Positions 26,670 through 36,191 of a stretch of 46,503 nucleotides of DNA are shown piece after piece. How positions within the stretch are numbered: the stretch's first letter is position 1; each line of letters opens with the position of its first letter. Both the position numbers and the translations under genes were made by a program. The DNA comes from Rhodanobacter sp. 67-28 (GTDB lineage: Bacteria > Pseudomonadota > Gammaproteobacteria > Xanthomonadales > Rhodanobacteraceae): positions 1 to 46,503 of the forward strand of contig MKTU01000032.1 of assembly GCA_001898415.1 (NCBI GenBank), read 5' to 3'. The notes below the pieces were generated by a model. It searched no databases, was not told where the DNA came from, and saw nothing but the letters and a program-made list of their open reading frames with translations.

Positions 26670-28100
26670 ATGCGCAGATGCATCACCATGGGGTTGATCG
26701 CGGGCCTTGCCTGCCTCGGCAGTGTCGATGCACTGGCGCAGCCGCCAGCGCAATCGCTGCAGCAGTTGCACAAGCACGAGGCATTGGTGCCGGTGGCGAA
26801 GGCGGCGAGCAGCGTCACGCATGTGTCTGCCCCGAGTGCGGAGCAACACGTGGCGTTGAGTGATGCGATGCTGCACGTAGTGGCGGGGCAGCCGCCGCTG
26901 CCGGCGTCGGCAACCACCACCAGGCCGGCCGCCGTACTCAGCCCGGCTGCCGCACGGGCGGCGCAGAAGTTCCATCTCGACCCGCTGGCCCTGAGCAGCG
27001 GCGAGGTGAAGGCGGTGTCCGGCAGCCATGTCGAAGTGGTCAATCCCGATACGGTTGCCGAACAGGCACGGCCGGGTTCGGTCTTCGTCACCCGCACCGG
27101 TACCGGCGCGACCCGGGTGGCGCTGTCGGCGCCGCTGCGCGCGGCGCTGCCGGCCGGGGCGCAGACATCCGCCGTGCGGCTGGGTTATGTGGTGAGCGCC
27201 ACCACCGGGGCGGAGGCCAGCCCGGTGCGGCTGGCCGCGCTCATCGCCGACAACACCGGGCTGGTGCTGGACGCTGCGCATTCCGCCTGGCGCGGCGGCT
27301 TCTCGGTGGCGCTGTCCAATCTCGACGATCCCGCCGATCGGCGCCCGCTGAACACGCCGGTCACCGTGGCGATCACCGCGGCCGGTGCCTCCGACGTGAC
27401 GCCCGCGCCGCTCAGCATCGCCGACGTCGGGCGCTGGCATGCGGTGCGCGTGACCGTGCCGGATTTCCCCGGCGACCGCTACCACGTGTCGGTCAGCGCC
27501 GACCCGCAGGATCGCGGCAACGCGATCGACCTGCCGGTGGTGAAACCCACCATCGAGGTGATCGCCGCCAATCCGCAGATCGCCGGCTGGGGCATCGGCC
27601 AGACCGCGATCACGCTGCGCGCCCGCGGCCTGGTCACGCCCGACGGCTATCCGGTGACGCTGCGCAACGAGCACGGCTCGCTCGACCCCACCTACGTGAA
27701 GCTCGACGCGCAGGGCGTGGCCACCGCGCGGCTGCGCTCTGATTCGGCCAGCTCCACCAGCGTGAGTGTCGCCGACGCCGGCGTGGTTTCCCAACCGGCC
27801 ACCGTGGTGTTCACCGCGCCGTGGCTGTTCCTGGCCGCGGCTGTTGCCGGCGGCCTCCTCGGTGCGTTCATCCGCGGCAAGGGGCGCCGCCGAGCCTGGT
27901 ACGCGTTGGCGATCGGCGTGGCGTCGGCGATCCTGATGACGCTGGCCTACGCAGTCGGCATCGACTGGGTCAGCCGCGCGCTGCCGTCGGCGCACCTGGC
28001 CACCTCCGGCGAGGCGGTGATCTTCGTGCTGGGCGCGATCGCCGCGCTGCTCGGCGTGGGCGTGCTGCTGCCGGCGGGTGGGGGAGGGAAGGACGCTTGA
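26670..28100 (+). CDS. Exported membrane protein with Ig-like (Big_1-type) domain
   Basis: This 476-aa protein has a signal peptide (GLIAGLACLGSVDALAQ), a Pro/Ala-rich region, and an extracytoplasmic beta-rich region. At about 290-395 lies an invasin-like Ig segment (ITLRARGLVTPDGYPVTLRN, LDAQGVATARLRS). Three membrane helices follow at about 395-475 (APWLFLAAAVAGGLLGAFI; ALAIGVASAILMTLAYAVGI; AVIFVLGAIAALLGVGVLL). GGGGGA precedes the ATG. Twenty bases from the radical SAM stop, so it is almost certainly cotranscribed. The topology suggests an envelope anchor whose soluble part faces the periplasm. The connection to the radical SAM enzyme is unknown. Confidence 0.8.
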   Translation: MRRCITMGLIAGLACLGSVDALAQPPAQSLQQLHKHEALVPVAKAASSVTHVSAPSAEQHVALSDAMLHVVAGQPPLPASATTTRPAAVLSPAAARAAQKFHLDPLALSSGEVKAVSGSHVEVVNPDTVAEQARPGSVFVTRTGTGATRVALSAPLRAALPAGAQTSAVRLGYVVSATTGAEASPVRLAALIADNTGLVLDAAHSAWRGGFSVALSNLDDPADRRPLNTPVTVAITAAGASDVTPAPLSIADVGRWHAVRVTVPDFPGDRYHVSVSADPQDRGNAIDLPVVKPTIEVIAANPQIAGWGIGQTAITLRARGLVTPDGYPVTLRNEHGSLDPTYVKLDAQGVATARLRSDSASSTSVSVADAGVVSQPATVVFTAPWLFLAAAVAGGLLGAFIRGKGRRRAWYALAIGVASAILMTLAYAVGIDWVSRALPSAHLATSGEAVIFVLGAIAALLGVGVLLPAGGGGKDA

Positions 28101-28156
28101 TCGGGGGGCGCAGACGGCGGCGATAATGACGGGACTCTCCTGTGCGAGGCGCCGCG

Positions 28157-28822
28157 ATGTCCGTTCGATCCGACGAGGCCGCTGCGAGCCCGTTGCCGCG
28201 CATCACCGGGCGCAGCAGCTCCCACTACACCCGTCTGGCGCGCATGTTCGCGCTCGAGCTGGACGTGGCCTGCGAGTTTGCGCCGGTGTACGACCTGGCC
28301 TCGCTGGACGAGCGCAGCTACACGGGCAACCCCGCCCTCAAGTTGCCGGTGCTCAGTCATGGCGGGACAGTGGTTTTCGGGACCGAGAACATCTGCCGCA
28401 CGCTGGCGGAGCTCGCCCCGCGCTCCGCCGTGATTCTCTGGCCCGAGAATCTGCGTGACGCGCCGGCGCGCAACGCGCAGGAGCTGGTCTGGCACGCGAT
28501 GCAGGCCCAGGTGCAGCTCGGTTTCGGCACGCAGATCGCGGGGCTTCCGCCGGACAGCATCTACTTCGTCAAGGCGGCCACGGGCCTGCGCAACGCACTG
28601 GCGTGGCTTGACGAGCGAGCGCCCTCGATCATCGCCACCCTGCCGCCGCACGATCTGGGCATGCTGGAAGTGTCGCTGTTCTGCCTGCTCGAACACCTGG
28701 CCTTCCGCACTACCGTGCCACTCGCGCCGTATGTGCGACTCGGCGATTTCGCCCGCGTCTTCGGGCAGCGGGCTTCGGCGCGAAGCACGACTTATCGGTT
28801 TGATACGCCTGCTCGGGATTGA
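28157..28822 (+). CDS. Glutathione S-transferase-like protein
   Basis: This 221-aa protein has an N-terminal thioredoxin-type GST region: RSSSHYTRLARMFALELDV (a Ser/Tyr-rich first helix start), then NPALKLPVLSHGG with the cis-Pro, and TENICRTLAEL as the glutathione-binding helix. An all-helical C-terminal domain follows. Length is normal. ATG 28157 is chosen; GTG 28142 adds five residues. It may be cotranscribed with the preceding operon (56-base gap) or separate. Confidence 0.8.
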   Translation: MSVRSDEAAASPLPRITGRSSSHYTRLARMFALELDVACEFAPVYDLASLDERSYTGNPALKLPVLSHGGTVVFGTENICRTLAELAPRSAVILWPENLRDAPARNAQELVWHAMQAQVQLGFGTQIAGLPPDSIYFVKAATGLRNALAWLDERAPSIIATLPPHDLGMLEVSLFCLLEHLAFRTTVPLAPYVRLGDFARVFGQRASARSTTYRFDTPARD

Positions 28823-28864
28823 GGCGGTCGGCCCCGGCGAAGCGCTGCACCGAGCCTGGCGACG

Positions 28865-29614
28865 TCAGCTCGCCTCCGCGCGCACCAGCCACACCTCGCC
28901 GCGGCGTGCGCGCGGCAGGCCGTTGAACAAGGCGAACCATGGTGCGAGCAGGCGCACGGTCCAGCCCAGCCGGCGGATGCGGCGGAACGGGCTGGAGACG
29001 GCGCGTTCGGCGCGGATGGTGAAGCCGGCTTCCTGCAGCGCCTTTTCCAGCACCCACGGGCTGAGCGGGGTGATGTGGCCCTGTTCGCGGTAGTCGATGT
29101 CGCGAAACCACTGGAACTGGCCCGTGCGCAGGAACAGCGCCTGCGAGACCGGGTTGGCGATGTTCGGCGTGGACAGCACCAGTTGCCCGCCGACCGGCAG
29201 CAGGGCGCGGATCTGCCGCAGCACCTCGCGGGGGTTTTCCAGGTGCTCGACGATTTCCAGCGCCATCACCGCGTCGAAGCCCTGCGGCCATTGCGCGGCG
29301 AATGCGCCGTTGAGGTCGGCCGCGACGAAGGGCACGTCGGTCGGCTTGAAGCTTTCGGGAAACAGGTCGCTGGCAGTGACGTGAAAACCCAGGTCGGTCA
29401 GCCGCAACGACATCGCGCCGCTGCCGGCCCCGAACTCCAGCACGCGCGCGCCCGCGCTCGCCGCGTCGACCAGCAGTTCGGTGGCCGCCTCATGCAATCC
29501 GGGGGCGGCGTAGATCGGCAGGCCCTTGTACTCGCGCATCGGCTGGCCCGCGAAGCCGGTGCGGAAGTTCTCGGCGCGCGCGCTGGCCTGGTCGGCCACG
29601 GAGGGATTGGGCAT
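28865..29614 (-). CDS. Class I SAM methyltransferase, UbiG-like
   Basis: This 249-aa protein has motif I VLEFGAGSGAMSLRLTDLG, motif II ASDLFPESF, VMALEIVEHLENPREVLR (the UbiG-type EVIEHL-like post-motif) and LVLSTPN, the set of quinone and lipid methyltransferases. The C-terminal half (WFRDIDYREQGHITPLSPWVL) is typical of glycan- or lipid-related family members. The substrate is unknown. It lies 40 bases downstream of the SDR gene in the same direction, so the two likely form an operon. Confidence 0.85.
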   Translation of the reverse strand: MPNPSVADQASARAENFRTGFAGQPMREYKGLPIYAAPGLHEAATELLVDAASAGARVLEFGAGSGAMSLRLTDLGFHVTASDLFPESFKPTDVPFVAADLNGAFAAQWPQGFDAVMALEIVEHLENPREVLRQIRALLPVGGQLVLSTPNIANPVSQALFLRTGQFQWFRDIDYREQGHITPLSPWVLEKALQEAGFTIRAERAVSSPFRRIRRLGWTVRLLAPWFALFNGLPRARRGEVWLVRAEAS

Positions 29615-29654
29615 GGGCGTCGTGGTGGGCGGCTGGAGGGTTGAGGGGCGGCGG

Positions 29655-30338
29655 TCACACGCGCCCGGTCACCGGGATCAGGGCGCCGGTGATGGCGGCG
29701 GACTGTTTCGACAGCAGGAACACGATCACGTCGGCCAGTTGCTCCGGTTTGACCCAGCGCGTGAAGTCGGCCTTCGGCATGTCGGCGCGGTTGGGCGGCG
29801 TGTCGAGGATGCTGGGCAGCAGCGCGTTGACGGTGATGTCGCGCTCCTTGAGCTCCTCGGCGAGCGATTCGGTGAAGCGCATCACGCCGGACTTGGAGGC
29901 GGTATAGGCCGCCACGCCGGCGCCGGCCTTGAGCGCGGACGCGGCGCCGATGTTGATGATGCGTCCGCCGGCATGCAGGTGTTTCAGCGCGGCCTGGCTC
30001 GCCGCGACGGCGGTGCGCAGGTTGACCCGGTAGAGCAGGTCCCAGGTGTCCGCGTTGCCGTCGGCCACGCTCTCGTAGCGAAACATGCCGGCGATGTTGA
30101 CCAGCGCGTCGAGCCCGCCCATGGCCTCGGCGGCAGTGTCCAGCGCGTTCGCCGCGGCGGCGGGATCGGCCAGGTCGACGCCGCCGATGCAGCTGGCCGC
30201 GCCGATGCCTGCGCTCGGTGCGGGGGCACGATCGATGGCGGCGACGCGGGCGCCGGCGGCCAGCGCCGCCTGCACCGTGGCGAGGCCCAGGGTGCCGAAA
30301 CCGCCGGTGACGGCGACGCGCAGGTGGTCCAGTTGCAT
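29655..30338 (-). CDS. SDR family oxidoreductase
   Basis: This 227-aa classical SDR has a cofactor loop TGGFGTLG (residues 10-17), NIAGMF in place of NNAG, INIGAASA with the catalytic Ser, and YTASKSGVMRF with Tyr-x3-Lys. The start at 30338 is supported by GGGAG eight bases upstream. The substrate is unknown. It precedes the UbiG-like methyltransferase by 40 bases. Confidence 0.88.
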   Translation of the reverse strand: MQLDHLRVAVTGGFGTLGLATVQAALAAGARVAAIDRAPAPSAGIGAASCIGGVDLADPAAAANALDTAAEAMGGLDALVNIAGMFRYESVADGNADTWDLLYRVNLRTAVAASQAALKHLHAGGRIINIGAASALKAGAGVAAYTASKSGVMRFTESLAEELKERDITVNALLPSILDTPPNRADMPKADFTRWVKPEQLADVIVFLLSKQSAAITGALIPVTGRV

Positions 30339-30410
30339 GGTGTTCTCCCGAGGCTGTCCGCCGGACAGGATAGCCTGCCGCGCAGGCCGTACAAAGAAAA
30401 CGCCAGCCGA

Positions 30411-31703
30411 TCAGCCGAACGGCAGTTCGATCGATGGGCTCTGCGGGGTGAACCAGCGTGCGCCGTCGTCGGTGATGTGCATGTCGTCCTCCAGCCGCAC
30501 GCCGAACTCGCCGGGGAGGTAGATGCCCGGCTCGTCGCTGAAGGTCATGCCCGTTTCGAGCGCGCGCTTGTTGCCCTGCACGAGGTAGTACCACTCGTGC
30601 ATGTCCATGCCGATGCCATGGCCGAGGCGGTGGCTGAAGTACTTGTAGCCGGGGCCGTAGCCGGCGTCGACGATGACCTTGCGCGCGGCGGCGTCCACCG
30701 ATTCCATGGTGGCGCCGGGGTGAGCGGCCTTCAGCGCCGCCTGCTGCGCGCGGTGCACGATGTCGAACACGCGCTTCATCTTGTCGCTGGCCTTGCCCAG
30801 CACGAAGGTACGGGTGAGGTCGCTCTGGTAGCCGCCGACCTTGCAGCCGTCGTCGAGCATGATCACGGTGCCCTCGCTGATGTGCTGCGGCAGCGGCGAG
30901 CCGTGCGGCGAGGCGGTGAACGCGCCGACGTTGACGCTGGCGTCGCCGCGCAGGCCCTGGCGTGCGTAGGCCGCATCCACGAGGGCGGAAATCTGCTGCT
31001 GGGTCATGCCCGGCTGCAACGCCTTCCACACCGCGTGGTACACCGCCAGGGTGGCGTCGTTGGCCAGTTGCATCAGCGCCAGCTCGGCCGGGCTCTTGAT
31101 CGCGCGGCAACCGGCGGTGACCGGCGTGGCGCTGACCAGCTTCACGTGCGGCGCCGCGGCGGCGATGCCGAACTGCGTGGCCGAGCGCAGTTGCTCCTCG
31201 ATGCCCAGCGTGCCGGTGGCCATGCGCCATTCGGCGAGCACGCCGGCGATCAGCGCGTACGGGCTCTCGAACTCCTGCCAGGTGCGCACGTCCTTCCTGC
31301 CGAAGGCGATCTGCTCCAGCGTGCGTTCGCGCTCGAACGCCGGCGTGATGTAGACCGGGTCCCCCGATTTCGGCAGCAGCATGCCGGTGGTGCGTTCGCT
31401 GACCCACCAGTGCATGCCGGTGAAGTATTCGAGCGAACTGCCGCCGCCCATGAACACCGCGTCCATCCCGTGCTCGGCCATCAGCCGCTGCGCCTTGCGC
31501 AGGCGTCCTTCGCGCTCGGCATCGGTGATCGGCACGGCGCGCGGCGCCACCGGTTCCAGCGCCAGTATCGAGGGCGGCAGTGCACTGCCCGTGTCGCCCG
31601 CACTGGCGGTACCGGCGCCCAGCAGCGGCAGCGCAGCGGCGCCCAGCGCGGAGTGTTTCAGGAAGCGGCGTCGCGATGGCTGGAGGGTTTCATCGTGGCT
31701 CAT
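30411..31703 (-). CDS. Tat-exported M24 family peptidase (Xaa-Pro dipeptidase-like)
   Basis: This 430-aa protein has a twin-arginine signal (SRRRFLKHSALGAAALPLL) followed by an N-terminal creatinase-type domain and a C-terminal pita-bread metallopeptidase. The five metal ligands are visible: MLDDGCKVGGYQSDLTR (two Asp), SHRLGHGIGM (His), FSDEPGIYLPG (Glu) and VRLEDDMH (Glu). It would cut Xaa-Pro bonds in the periplasm. The start at 31703 has a weak AGGCGA site. It lies 48 bases downstream of the Fsr-like transporter gene, probably cotranscribed. Confidence 0.93.
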   Translation of the reverse strand: MSHDETLQPSRRRFLKHSALGAAALPLLGAGTASAGDTGSALPPSILALEPVAPRAVPITDAEREGRLRKAQRLMAEHGMDAVFMGGGSSLEYFTGMHWWVSERTTGMLLPKSGDPVYITPAFERERTLEQIAFGRKDVRTWQEFESPYALIAGVLAEWRMATGTLGIEEQLRSATQFGIAAAAPHVKLVSATPVTAGCRAIKSPAELALMQLANDATLAVYHAVWKALQPGMTQQQISALVDAAYARQGLRGDASVNVGAFTASPHGSPLPQHISEGTVIMLDDGCKVGGYQSDLTRTFVLGKASDKMKRVFDIVHRAQQAALKAAHPGATMESVDAAARKVIVDAGYGPGYKYFSHRLGHGIGMDMHEWYYLVQGNKRALETGMTFSDEPGIYLPGEFGVRLEDDMHITDDGARWFTPQSPSIELPFG

Positions 31704-31751
31704 GGGTGTTCGCCTGGCATGGAGAATGAAAGGTTCGCACACCCGGCGCGG

Positions 31752-33017
31752 TCACGCGCGCGCAGGCGGTCGCACGTCGGGCAGGAACACCGCCAGCAAT
31801 CCCAGCAGCGGCAGGAACGCGCAGACCTGGTACACGAACACGATGCCGTAGTGGTCCGCCACCACGCCGAGCACGGCCGCGCCGATGCCGCCGAGGCCGA
31901 ACGAAAGCCCGTAGAACATGCCTGACACCATGCCGACGCGGTGGGGCATCATGTCCTGCGCGTAGACGATGATCGCCGGGAAGGCCGATGCCAGCACCAC
32001 GCCGATCACCACGCTCAGGCCCACCGTCCATGCCAGCCCCACGTGCGGCAGCAGCAGGGTGAACGGCGCGATGCCGAGTATCGACACCCAGATCACCTGC
32101 TTGCGCCCGATGCGGTCGCCGAGCGGGCCGCCGAACAGGGTGCCGGCGGCCACGGCCATCAGGAACACCGCCAGCAGGTGCGTGGCGGTGGTCATCGACA
32201 GGCCGAAGTGGTGGATCAGGTAGAACTCGTAGTAGCTGCTGATGCTGGCCAGGTAGAAGAACTTGGAGAACATCAGCACCATCAGCACGCCCAGCGTGCG
32301 GTGCACCACCGGCGCGGGGAACGGCGGCTGGTCCGAGGCCAGGCGCTTGCGCACGCGCTCCTCGATGTGTCGGCTGTACCAGCGGCTGACCTGCAGCAGC
32401 ACCACGATGCCCAGCAGCGCCGCCAGCCCGAACCAGCCCACGTGCGCGCGGCCCAGCGTGAGCACCACGCCCGCCGCCATCAGCGGCCCCAGCGCCTGGC
32501 CCAGGTTGCCGCCGATCTGGAACACCGACTGCGCCAGGCCATAGCGCCCGCCCGAGGCCATCCGCGCCACCCGCGAGGATTCCGGATGGAACGCCGACGA
32601 GCCGCAGCCGATCAGCGCCACCGCCAGCAACAGCACCGGGTAGCTCGGCGCCACCGACATCAGCAACAGGCCGGCCAGGGTGAAGCACATGCCGACCGGC
32701 AGGGTGTACGGCAGCGGATGCCGGTCGGTGACCATGCCCACCACCGGCTGCAGCAGCGAGGCGGTCAGCTGGAAGGTCAGCGTGATCGCGCCGATCTGGA
32801 AAAAGCTCAGCGCAAACTCGCCCTTGAGCAGCGGGTAGATCGCCAGGATCACCGACTGCATCATGTCGTTGAGCACGTGCACGAAACTCACCGCGCCCAG
32901 CACGCCGTAGCGCGTGGTCGACAGCGGCGTGGTGGCCGCCGCCGCGATCACCGGCGGCGCGCCGCCCGCTTCGCTGGCGGTGGCGAGGGGGGAAGTGTTC
33001 GACACGGTGTCTTTCAT
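31752..33017 (-). CDS. MFS transporter, fosmidomycin-resistance (Fsr) type
   Basis: This 421-aa protein has twelve membrane helices with the Fsr-type start YGVLGAVSFVHVLNDMMQS, the motif GSSAFHPESSRVARMASGGRYGLAQS after helix 4, and GGPLGDRIGRK (motif A of the second half). E. coli Fsr exports fosmidomycin; members often export small organic acids or drugs. The start is 33017 (MKDTVS) or 33029; neither has a clear ribosome site. It is upstream of the M24 peptidase gene in the same direction. Confidence 0.9.
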   Translation of the reverse strand: MKDTVSNTSPLATASEAGGAPPVIAAAATTPLSTTRYGVLGAVSFVHVLNDMMQSVILAIYPLLKGEFALSFFQIGAITLTFQLTASLLQPVVGMVTDRHPLPYTLPVGMCFTLAGLLLMSVAPSYPVLLLAVALIGCGSSAFHPESSRVARMASGGRYGLAQSVFQIGGNLGQALGPLMAAGVVLTLGRAHVGWFGLAALLGIVVLLQVSRWYSRHIEERVRKRLASDQPPFPAPVVHRTLGVLMVLMFSKFFYLASISSYYEFYLIHHFGLSMTTATHLLAVFLMAVAAGTLFGGPLGDRIGRKQVIWVSILGIAPFTLLLPHVGLAWTVGLSVVIGVVLASAFPAIIVYAQDMMPHRVGMVSGMFYGLSFGLGGIGAAVLGVVADHYGIVFVYQVCAFLPLLGLLAVFLPDVRPPARA

Positions 33018-33351
33018 GCGGGGAAGCATCACGGGTGGAGGGGTGCCTGCCGTGCCCACGCCGCACGCCGGATCGGGCCGCCGGCCGCACCGGGCAGCGC
33101 AGTCACGCGGTCGGCCATCAGCGCCGCTCAGGATACGCCGCGGGTCGCCGTCGTCCAAGCAAATGCCTGCGTCGTGCGCATTCGCATTCCGGCAACCCGT
33201 GCCGCGTCACGCGGAAGCCTTGTCGTGGAAAGCAGGTCGCGTGCTACCTGCCGGTACATGGCCGCAGGCTCCTGCGGACAGGGGTACGCTGCCATGCGCC
33301 AGGGCAGTGGTGCTAGTTTGATGCACTTCCCGCCGCATCACGGAGTCGCCC
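33018..33351. other. Intergenic, no gene seen
   Basis: This region lies between the divergent Fsr and M61 genes. The open frames here are Arg/Pro-rich and random-looking. No clear promoter is seen. Confidence 0.4.
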
Positions 33352-35301
33352 ATGCCCGCTCGTCCTTCCGCCCGCTCGTCGGCCATGCGCCGGCTGGCCT
33401 GCACTTGCATGCTGGCGACTTCGCTGGCGCTGTTTGCCGGCACCGCACTGGCGCAGCAACAGCGCAGCCTGCAGGTGCCGGACCCGCAGGACACGCCGTA
33501 CGCCGGCACGATCGCGCTGCATGTCGATGCCAGCGACACGGCGCAGGGCATCTTCCGCGTGCAGGAGACGATTCCGGTCACGGCCGGTGCGCTGACCCTG
33601 CTGTATCCGCAGTGGATTCCCGGCGACCACTCGCCCACCGGCCCGATCGACATGCTGGCCGGACTGAAGCTCAGCGCCGACGGCAAGCCGGTGGCGTGGA
33701 AGCGCGACAAGTACAACGTCTACGCGTTCCACCTCGACGTGCCCGCAGGCGTGTCCAGCCTGGACGTGCAGTTCCAGTACCTGTCGCCGCGCCGCGGCGG
33801 CTTCGAGATCACCGACCGCATGATGGACATGGCGTGGAGCAAGGTCGCGCTGTATCCGGCCGGGCACTACACGCGCGGCATCACGGTCGCGCCCAGCCTC
33901 ACGCTGGCGCCGGGCTGGCAGTTCGGCACCGCGCTGGAAACCTCGGCGCGCAAGGGCGACACCGTCACGTTCAAGCCGGTGACCTTCAACACGCTGGTGG
34001 ATTCGCCGGTCTACGCGGGGCGTTATTTCAAGCGCGTGGACCTTGCCCCGGACAGCAAGGTGCCGGTGCACCTGGACATCGTCGCGGATGCGCCGAAGTA
34101 CCTGGAGATCACCCCGCAGCAGCTGAAGGCGCACCGTGCGCTGGTGACCCAGGCGGTGAAGCTGTTCGGCTCGCAGCACTACGACCACTACGACTTCCTG
34201 TTCTCGCTGTCGGACGTGCTGGCCGGCAACGGCACCGAGCACCACCAGTCCAGCGAGAACGGCCTGGACGCGGACTACTTCACCGCCTGGTCCGACACCG
34301 CGCCCAATCGCGACCTGCTGGCGCACGAGTACACCCATTCGTGGAACGGCAAGTTCCGCCGTCCGGCGGATCTGTGGACACCGAACTTCAACGTGCCGAT
34401 GGGCGATTCGCTGCTGTGGGTGTACGAGGGCCAGACCCAGTACTGGGGCTTCGTGCTGACCGCGCGCTCCGGCCTGTGGACGGCGCAGCAGTTCCGTGAT
34501 GCGCTGGCGATGGTCGCGGCCAATTACGACCGCAACCGGGTCGGCTTCGGCTGGCGCACGCTGGAGGACACCACCAACGATCCCACCGCTGCGCTGCGCG
34601 CGGCGCTGCCGTACCGCAGCTGGCAGATGAGCGAGGAGTACTACAGCGGCGGCCAGATGATGTGGCTGGCGGTGGATGCAAAAATTCGCAGCCTCACGCA
34701 CGGGCGCAAATCGCTGGATGATTTCGCCCGTGCCTTCTTCGGCGTCGACGACGGCAGCTTCGTCACCAGGACCTATACCTTCGACGACGTGGTGGCGGCG
34801 TTGAACGGCGTGGCGAAGAACGACTGGGCGAGCTTCCTGCACGCGCGCGTGGACACGCTGGATCCCCCGCTGGCCAGCGGCCTGGCAGCTACCGGCTGGA
34901 AGCTGGTCTACACCGACCAGCCCAGCGCCTATGAAAAGCAGTACGAGAGCCGCCCGGAATCGCCGCGGCACATCTTCAACTTCGCCTGGTCGATCGGGTT
35001 GACGCTCACCAAGGGCGGCGAGATCAACGACGTGCGCTGGGACGGCCCGGCGTTCAAGGCCGGCGTGAGCACCGGCGCCACCGTGGTCGCGGTGAACGGG
35101 CAGGCGTACGGCACCGACGTGCTCAAGGACGCGATCACCGCGGCCAAGGGCAACCAGGTGCCGATCAAGCTGCTGCTGAAATACCAGGGCAGCCTCCGCA
35201 CCGTGGCGGTGGACTACCACGGCGGGCTGCAATATCCGCACCTGCAGCGCATCGAGGGCACGCCGGATTACCTCGGCGACATCATCGCGGCACGGCAGTA
35301 G
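33352..35301 (+). CDS. M61 family metallopeptidase with PDZ domain
   Basis: This 649-aa exported protein has a signal peptide ending ALAQ (~residue 35), an N-terminal beta region, and a thermolysin-like catalytic part with HEYTH at 325-329 and a downstream Glu359 (WVYEGQTQYWG), the zinc triad of glycyl-aminopeptidase (M61). A C-terminal PDZ domain lies at about 530-620 (FNFAWSIGLTLTKGGEINDVR, GVSTGATVVAVNGQAY). It acts in the periplasm on peptides. GGAG lies nine bases before the ATG. The next gene starts 32 bases later, so both may share a transcript. Confidence 0.93.
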   Translation: MPARPSARSSAMRRLACTCMLATSLALFAGTALAQQQRSLQVPDPQDTPYAGTIALHVDASDTAQGIFRVQETIPVTAGALTLLYPQWIPGDHSPTGPIDMLAGLKLSADGKPVAWKRDKYNVYAFHLDVPAGVSSLDVQFQYLSPRRGGFEITDRMMDMAWSKVALYPAGHYTRGITVAPSLTLAPGWQFGTALETSARKGDTVTFKPVTFNTLVDSPVYAGRYFKRVDLAPDSKVPVHLDIVADAPKYLEITPQQLKAHRALVTQAVKLFGSQHYDHYDFLFSLSDVLAGNGTEHHQSSENGLDADYFTAWSDTAPNRDLLAHEYTHSWNGKFRRPADLWTPNFNVPMGDSLLWVYEGQTQYWGFVLTARSGLWTAQQFRDALAMVAANYDRNRVGFGWRTLEDTTNDPTAALRAALPYRSWQMSEEYYSGGQMMWLAVDAKIRSLTHGRKSLDDFARAFFGVDDGSFVTRTYTFDDVVAALNGVAKNDWASFLHARVDTLDPPLASGLAATGWKLVYTDQPSAYEKQYESRPESPRHIFNFAWSIGLTLTKGGEINDVRWDGPAFKAGVSTGATVVAVNGQAYGTDVLKDAITAAKGNQVPIKLLLKYQGSLRTVAVDYHGGLQYPHLQRIEGTPDYLGDIIAARQ

Positions 35302-35333
35302 ATCGGGCGAACCACCCGGCACGGAGGAAGGCC

Positions 35334-36191
35334 ATGAAACCACGTCACTGGATTGCCATGCTTGCCTGCGCCCTGGCGATGGGTGCGAGCAGTGCCGCGC
35401 CGGCACGCGACGCTGCGCTGCGCGTGATGACCTTCAACGTGCGCGTGCCGGTGGACCAGGGTGCCAACGCGTGGGAGAACCGGCGCGGGCTGATGGTGCA
35501 GGTGATCCGCGCGCAGCACCCGGACGTGCTCGGCACGCAGGAGCTGACCGAGGAGCAGGGCGAATACCTCGCCGCGCATCTGCCCGGCTACGCCTGGTTC
35601 GGCCAGGGTCGCGAGGGTGGCAGCAAGGGCGAGCACATGGGCGTGTTCTACCGCACAGATCGGCTGGAGGTGCTGCGCTCCGGCGATTTCTGGCTGTCCG
35701 ACACGCCGGACGTACCCGGCAGCATCACCTGGGGCCAGCCGTATCCGCGCATGGTCACCTGGGCGCGGTTCCGCCTGCGCGATGGCGGCGGCACGTTCGA
35801 CTACCTCAACACGCACTTCCCCTACCGCGACCAGGACGTGCGCCCGCGCATGCTCAGCGCCGCCGAAATCCTGCGCTGGATCGACCAGCTGCCGGCCGAT
35901 GCGCGGGTCATCCTCACCGGCGATTTCAACTGTGCGCCGGACACGCCGGTGCACGCGAAGCTGACCGCCGGCTTGCATGACGCCTGGATCGAAGCCGCCA
36001 CGCGCTCGGGCCCGGCAAGGACGTTCCACAACTTCACCGGCACGCCCGACCGGCGCATCGACTGGATTCTCAGCCGCGGCTTCAAGGCGCGCACGGTGAG
36101 CACGGTGACCACGCATGAAGGTGCGCGCTATCCCTCCGATCACTTTCCGGTAGTGGCCGAGCTGGTGGCGACGCCGGCCGCGGTCCAATGA
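35334..36191 (+). CDS. Endonuclease/exonuclease/phosphatase (EEP) family hydrolase
   Basis: This 285-aa protein has a signal peptide (LACALAMGASSAAPA) and all EEP motifs in order: RVMTFNVRV (Asn), LGTQELTEEQ (Glu metal ligand), GDFNCAPDTPVH, RIDWILSRGF and YPSDHFPVVAEL (catalytic Asp-His). Exported family members act as phosphodiesterases or lipid/sugar phosphatases rather than DNA enzymes. GGAGG lies 8 bases before the ATG. It follows the M61 gene closely. Confidence 0.9.
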   Translation: MKPRHWIAMLACALAMGASSAAPARDAALRVMTFNVRVPVDQGANAWENRRGLMVQVIRAQHPDVLGTQELTEEQGEYLAAHLPGYAWFGQGREGGSKGEHMGVFYRTDRLEVLRSGDFWLSDTPDVPGSITWGQPYPRMVTWARFRLRDGGGTFDYLNTHFPYRDQDVRPRMLSAAEILRWIDQLPADARVILTGDFNCAPDTPVHAKLTAGLHDAWIEAATRSGPARTFHNFTGTPDRRIDWILSRGFKARTVSTVTTHEGARYPSDHFPVVAELVATPAAVQ

